The position numbers and the translations under genes were made by a program. A stretch of 64,000 nucleotides of DNA, from assembly GCA_021613535.1 (NCBI GenBank), contig CP075493.1, positions 16,554,001-16,618,000 of the forward strand, written 5' to 3'. This DNA is from Adineta vaga. Taxonomy: Eukaryota; Rotifera. The notes beneath the pieces were generated by a model that worked only from the letters and a program-made list of their open reading frames with translations, had not been told where the DNA came from and ran no database searches. Shown here piece by piece: positions 59,236 to 64,000 of the stretch (positions are counted from its first letter, which is position 1; every line of letters begins with the position of its first letter).

Positions 59236-60630
59236 CAAAATTAGGATCATTTCGATCTGGTTGATTAGTATTATCAACAACATAAAGATATTTCTTTATT
59301 TGAAGAAATCGGTCTCGGCTCATTGCCGAGGCGATTGATAGAACACGTGTATCATTTGTCCAATAAAATCGTTGTTGTAGAAAACAATAAACTCCAAGTC
59401 ATAATATGTATACCAAGAAATTGACGAATTTCAGTACCGGAAACATTGACAGGTCGATTTGGATTGATTCTTCAAAATGTCGTTGAATCTTTGCGAAACA
59501 TTGAGCAGAAATACTCATCTAGTTCTAGTTCAGAATTGGTTGGTGGTGGCGGTAAGTTCTCTGTAAATGTTGCTGCAGGAGGTATGAACGATCTTTTAAT
59601 CCAATGAAATTTTTTCTTTTTTTATGATTTTGATCTCGATGTTGCTTTTTGGAATTTTTCTTCACTATCACTGTTTTCATATGATGAAGAATCAGAATTC
59701 ATTACAAGTTGATTTTTTAAAACATTTTGAATTTTCTTCATTTCATCATCCGATTCTGATGTATCAACATCTCCACTCATACCATTCGATATGACGGTGT
59801 GTTTTTTTATAATTTCTTTTGTTTGACATATGTCTAAAAAAACAATGAGATCAAAATCCACGATACTCTTTTCCATCATAATGGTAACTCACGTCATTTT
59901 AAATACATTTGAAGGAAAAAACGAATTTGTACGACCTTGATATTGACTTTGACAGGTGAAATTGACAGTTTCAACGGTTCGTCATAGAATTACAGCGAAA
60001 GGCTGCGCTAATTGCCAGTGAAAATCTATTTCACCACATGGCGTGAGTAAGCTGAACAAGATATTTAGATCGACACATAATTTGCTGTTGTTTTCAATTT
60101 AATATTCAAAACTATTAGTTAGTGACTGTAATTGAATGATCTCCTAATTCTCAATATATAACATTTCTGGGACTGATCGAAAGGGAACATACTCTTAAAT
60201 TATTATTTAGAGTTAATTATATGTCATGATCATTGAATAATGCCACCGAAGCTTTGCAACAAGTTTGGAAATTTTTGATCCTTTACAGCCGGGAGTTGCC
60301 AAAAGGCAACATTTTCCTTTTTTTCAATTTTATATACCAACAAAAGTCTGTTATTAGTGGTACTTCATACTGATGATAAAGTAAGAAGATTTTTAGAATC
60401 ACTAATTAATATATTAAGTTTCCATAGATTGTCCAGAAACAACAGTTTAGATAATAATGATCTTCCATGCTAATTAATATGTACCATATTATTTTTCGAA
60501 AGCAATACGCATTCATATTGAATGAGAAGTGGGTAAAGTATGTTATATCTACCTTTAATTATTGTAGTATAAGAATGATAATCATCATCTCAATGTTAAC
60601 ATTTGGCAACATCCGGCCGGAAAGGGTTAA
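59232..60630 (-). mobile_element. piggyBac transposase relic 2 (5' half)
   Basis: From high to low coordinates: TTAACCCTTTCCGGCCGG end (GGGTTAA at 60624-60630), about 740 nt leader with the palindrome GTTGCCAAAAGGCAAC (60295-60310), an acidic N-terminal frame 59879-59622 (SGDVDTSESDDEMKK), then SGTEIRQFLGIHI (59440-59390) and WTNDTRVLSIASAMSRDRFL, QIKKYLYVVDN and NDPNFDG (59350-59230), the N-terminal part of the piggyBac DDE domain. A plus-strand fragment (59444-59607) of another gene family interrupts it, and a telomere-like repeat truncates it. Confidence 0.75.
59444..59607 (+). pseudogene. Fragment resembling the tail-collar gene's linker region
   Basis: 54 codons, open to TGA: VPETLTGRFGLILQNVVESL, then SSSSSELVGGGGKFSVNVAA and GGMNDLL. 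The SSSS-x2-GGGG-x-FS-x2 pattern matches SSSSKEGGGGVSFLG of the gene at 37319-39498. Embedded between two pieces of a minus-strand piggyBac relic. Confidence 0.4.
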
Positions 60631-61857
60631 GCAAAAAGAAGACAATTGAAATTCATTGAACTAATGAAGAATCAACAGAAATAAAATAAAAAATTGATTT
60701 AATTTAAATCTTTTATTTGATAGATTATTAATATATATATATTGATTTGATAAAGATCAATCTTATTTTAATTTAACTTTTATCTTTTATCTATAATTAT
60801 TTAAATGATTTTAAAATGCTTATTTCAAAATTTTCAAGTCTCATTCAATTTTAAAATAAAATTTTTATCAAATCGACATTCAAATATATGTATTACATTT
60901 GATCATTTTGATAATAATTATAAAAATACTACGAAAGCTTTTTATTATTATTTAAAAAAAACTTTAAAATATAAAATCAATCTTATTAATATTGAAATAA
61001 CAAAATAAAATCTTGAATTAATTTGTATAATCAAACAACAATTATCAAAAACTAAAATCATGTATTTAGATACCTTCTTCGCATGGAGAAATTCTTTTAT
61101 GTCACCAAATATTAGATGATATTTTATTTAGACAAAATAAATATAATGAAGTAGAATGTTTTTGTCATGCTGCATTTGTATTTGTAATGAGAAAAAAATA
61201 TTTATTTATTTTGGTGATCCTCCTCTGATTATTTCTATAAATGTATTCGCTAATTTAGATATAAATCATCTTAATATTGCACATATTTATATGAAAATTA
61301 ATAATTTATTAAATGAGAAAAAGTTTTAGAAATATTTCAAATGCAAATTGTCTTTTATACATAAAAACAAATAAATAAACTTCAAAAATCTTTTGATCAA
61401 GATCAACAAACATATAATTATGATTATATTCATTTAAATGATCAATTCAATTCATCATCTGATATTCAATTATCAAAAGATAAGATTTTATGTTCAATTT
61501 CTCGACTGATTTAAATCGTCATAGATTTCGTTATTTAATAGTTCAAAACAAATCTTTCTTTATTTTTTTATTTGTTCATGAAAAATAGTTTTGAGGGTGA
61601 AGGTGTGGGTGTAAATTAAGAATAGAAACCCACACTTTCACCCTCAAAACTCTGTAATGCGATATTCTGTTAGAATTAAAATGTAAAATACGATAAAGAA
61701 TTGACCTTATATAAAACATTTTTACTCTTAACACTTGAACATTCCTTCCAATTTATATTTCACTAAGCTTTCGAAAAACGTTTTTTTGTTTTTAAATAAT
61801 CTGTAGATGTTTTTGTTATATATGTATACATCAAATTGCTTTTTGTTTGATTTTTAG
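60631..61857. pseudogene. AT-rich, degraded TPR-like coding remnant
   Basis: Frames at 60805-61008 and about 61070-61560 carry TPR-like phrasing (AFYYYLKKTLKYKINLI; QILDDILFRQNKYNEVECF; HLNIAHIYMKINNLL) interrupted by stops. Strand is plus. This is a weak call. The telomere-like repeat 61588-61649 lies at the end; TTTTTAG at 61851-61857 precedes the next gene. Confidence 0.3.
61588..61649. repeat. Telomere-like inverted repeat, strong copy
   Basis: TTGAGGGTGAAGGTGTGGGT, about 18 nt spacer, CCCACACTTTCACCCTCAAA; arms pair over about 19 positions. Confidence 0.8.
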
Positions 61858-62854
61858 ATGGATAATATTGCATTGGATGAACCAGTTAATTCTTTTTCGG
61901 TTGATTATGCTTCTCTTTCTCAAGAAAATAATCAAATAAACAGAAACCATGTATTTCTAACGCACAAACGAACCCTATGCGTTGTTTTATGTCTGTTAAC
62001 AGTGGCGGTTGTAATATTACTGGTGACCTTGATGGTTTTATCAAAAACACATAATAAAATTCCATACGTAACATATAGCACAACAACATCATCACCATCA
62101 CTATCAACAATAACAACAACGACAACAACAGCAGCAACAACAACGGCAACATCAACGACAACAGCAACAATAACAACAACGACAACAACAGCAGCAGCAA
62201 CAACAGCAACATCAACGACAACAGCAACAATAACAACAACGACAACAACAGCAGCAGCAACAGCAACAACAACAATAACAACGACAACAACAACGGCAAC
62301 ATCAACGACAACAGCAACAATAACAACAACGACAACAACAGCAGCAACAGCAACAACAACAATAACAACGACAACAACAACGGCAACATCAACGACAACA
62401 GCAACAATAACAACAACGACAACAACAGCAGCAGCAACAACAGCAACATCAACGACAACAGCAACAATAACAATCACAACAACGACTGAATTCGTATCAA
62501 AAATTCAAAGTCAGAAAAAAATTTTATACAAATTGTTTTCGACACGATATGTCTTAGAATTTCCTTTTGAAAAAGTTCGCGATCCAGGTCGATCAATCCC
62601 ACGTTAGCTCTTATCGAATCGGACTATATTGATATAATTCTATAGGTGCCGAAGACCTTAGTCTACTATCTCTAAAAAGAGCGCTCGTAAAATTTGCAAC
62701 AGTTGACATTTTGCCGACGGAATCCAAGATAATTTTGTCAGCTGGAACCCTTCTGAATTCTATTTCTACACGAACACTAAGAGAAAAATCAGAGACTCTA
62801 AATGAATCTTTTTCTTCTATCCGTCGACGACGGAAATTGACGAAAAAGGAATAA
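61858..62854 (+). CDS. Type II membrane protein with Thr-rich mucin-like stalk
   Basis: Exons 61858-62587 and 62646-62854 join in phase 1; 312 residues. A cytosolic N-terminus of about 37 residues, one TM (RTLCVVLCLLTVAVVILLVT, about 38-61), then about 140 residues of almost pure Thr/Ala/Ile/Ser encoded by an ACA/GCA trinucleotide repeat (62090-62480), suited to O-glycosylation. The C-terminal 100 residues (FSTRYVLEFPFEKVRDPG, then SLKRALVKFATVDILPTES) form a compact unrecognised domain ending in a basic tail (SSIRRRRKLTKKE). Start just after TTTTTAG, as in the GTPase gene at 44821. The repeat's length is likely to vary between individuals. Confidence 0.7.
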
Positions 62855-63345
62855 TGAATTTTTCTATAATCAAAAAGCGTGTTTTTTGAATCTAAGTATC
62901 TGTACCAGTGAACATGTTACAATGCTAAAAAATAGTTTTTATACTTAAACTAATATGTCTCACACGATACTGAAAACGTCATTGAACAGCTATCTATAAC
63001 GCTCGATTATGACTCTTGTTCACTGCTTTATAATATCCTGATCAATGTCTTTTCTAAATAAAACTATACTAACGAAAATTTTCAGCATTAAGTAAGTTTT
63101 ACCTAATATATGTGAATTAATATACTGTAAAGAATTTTTATCGTTACAACAATCAGTAAATACGTATATTGACACTGAATTCTTTATGTAACTGATATAC
63201 TTCAAAATCAAGTCGGATGATTTTCATTAATTCTGTAGTTCATGTTGATTCGACTTTAAGTCTAGATCATTCACTTTTACTTTGCTCTCTATTCACATGC
63301 CACAAAATTCAAAATAGTTAAAACTTCAGTCTGAATCCTGAATTA
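62855..63345. other. Intergenic
   Basis: Nothing recognised. Confidence 0.5.
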
Positions 63346-64000
63346 ATGCTCCATTTATATTTCGTATTTCAATCATGCGTTAGTATTTTTCTCGTAATTC
63401 TGTCTTGTATGATTATCAATAATATTATAATTATACTGTTCTTTTTTATTGATTACTTAGCATCAACAACTCAAATCGTAGTACCATCATCTTGCTCTAT
63501 TCCAGCTACGAACGCCGAATGGAACCAAGAAAGTACAATTTTGGTAAATCCTATTGGTCAATGTCTTTCAAATGACTATGGACTTTGTGGAGCACGAGAT
63601 TTCTTTATTGATAATATTCATGATAACCTTTATGTTGTCGATACAGGAAATAACCGTATTCAAAAGTACTCATTAACTGAACCATTCGATCCTCAACAAG
63701 GTGCAATTGGTATAACTGTTGCTTCCAAAGGTCTCATACAACCTGAAAGTATTTTTGTTGATAGTCAGACAGAAGATATGTATATACTAGATCATAAGAC
63801 GAAAATAATAGATTCCTCATATGATCCAGCCTATCGTGTTCAATTATGGAAGAAAAATGATGAAACTGGAAAACTTTTATTGGGTGAAGTAGCAGAATAT
63901 AGATATGGAGCGCATTCACATTTAACATTGGATAAAGAAATGAATATTTATGTTGCAACAAGATATTATATAAGAAAATGGCTATCATCGACTAACTATA
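63346..64000 (+). CDS. Secreted NHL-repeat beta-propeller protein, 3' end outside window
   Basis: Exon 63346-63406 encodes a signal peptide (MLHLYFVFQSCVSIFLVILS). A 54 nt intron (63407-63460) follows, and exon 2 from 63461 is open to the window end. The intron is also open in frame, so retention would add a hydrophobic segment. NHL repeats are clear: NLYVVDTGNNRIQKYS (about 63630), QPESIFVDSQTEDMYILDHK (63745) and HLTLDKEMNIYVATRYYIRK (63920), each ending a propeller blade. Bdelloids have large sets of such secreted or membrane-anchored NHL proteins; ligand unknown. Confidence 0.75.
   Translation, partial: MLHLYFVFQSCVSIFLVILSCMIINNIIIILFFFIDYLASTTQIVVPSSCSIPATNAEWNQESTILVNPIGQCLSNDYGLCGARDFFIDNIHDNLYVVDTGNNRIQKYSLTEPFDPQQGAIGITVASKGLIQPESIFVDSQTEDMYILDHKTKIIDSSYDPAYRVQLWKKNDETGKLLLGEVAEYRYGAHSHLTLDKEMNIYVATRYYIRKWLSSTNY

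Noticed and set aside
61886-62477. Leu- and Val-rich minus-strand frames of nearly 200 codons
   Set aside because: Reverse-strand reading of the ACA/GCA trinucleotide repeat of the mucin-like gene.

Overview
The window looks like nuclear DNA of a bdelloid rotifer (Adineta/Rotaria/Philodina type). The reasons are: AT-rich genes broken by many 45-65 nt GT-AG introns; rotifer-style expanded families (FG-GAP and NHL propellers, intronless 7TM receptors, tetraspan proteins, AIG1-like GTPases); genes of apparent bacterial or phage ancestry inside eukaryotic gene models (a phage tail-collar domain, a DUF3494 ice-binding protein); a Penelope/Athena-type retroelement; and many short G-rich/C-rich tracts resembling the TGTGGG telomere repeat reported for bdelloids. 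The species cannot be fixed from sequence alone. Gene models below were built by hand from open frames plus splice-site phase, and exon phases were checked for every multi-exon model called intact.

Layout. 0-5.2 kb: the 3' part of one long membrane-protein gene (two repeated two-TM modules, a third TM, an FG-GAP propeller). 6.2-15 kb: two 7TM receptors, a 7TM pseudogene, a LINE relic, an unknown cysteine-motif gene, a broken LDLa/EGF gene and a small secreted gene. 15.7-18.4 kb: a U-box plus tyrosine-kinase-like gene with a glutamine-rich tail, bracketed by two hairpins. 19-24.3 kb: a divergent pair of unknown genes, an aldo-keto reductase with a 38-bp-spaced upstream repeat, and a tandem alpha-crystallin small heat-shock protein. 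24.56-31.77 kb: the most striking segment, a candidate complete DNA transposon carrying a tnp2/CACTA-type transposase gene and a BEN-domain gene, both split by introns but uninterrupted, with arrays of an AACGCGTTT-type palindromic motif at both ends. 31.8-48 kb: a CAP gene lacking its 5' end, a frameshifted IFI6/27-like gene, two TMEM272-like tandem duplicates, a secreted tail-collar fusion gene, a PAN-like secreted protein, a tRNA-like sequence and two AIG1/GIMAP-like GTPases with CaaX ends. 48-64 kb: a transposon-rich stretch (two piggyBac relics, one Athena-type Penelope relic), a GC-richer ice-binding gene, a 65-72 bp minisatellite, a small secreted helical protein, a Thr-rich mucin-like membrane protein, and the 5' part of an NHL-propeller gene that runs off the window.

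Working together: no operon logic applies. Plausible themes are cell-surface recognition and signalling (propellers, receptors, PAN, mucin), stress tolerance (sHSP, AKR, ice-binding protein) and mobile DNA. The telomere-like inverted repeats, the Athena relic and the mosaic of foreign and transposon sequence fit a subtelomeric or otherwise accessory region.
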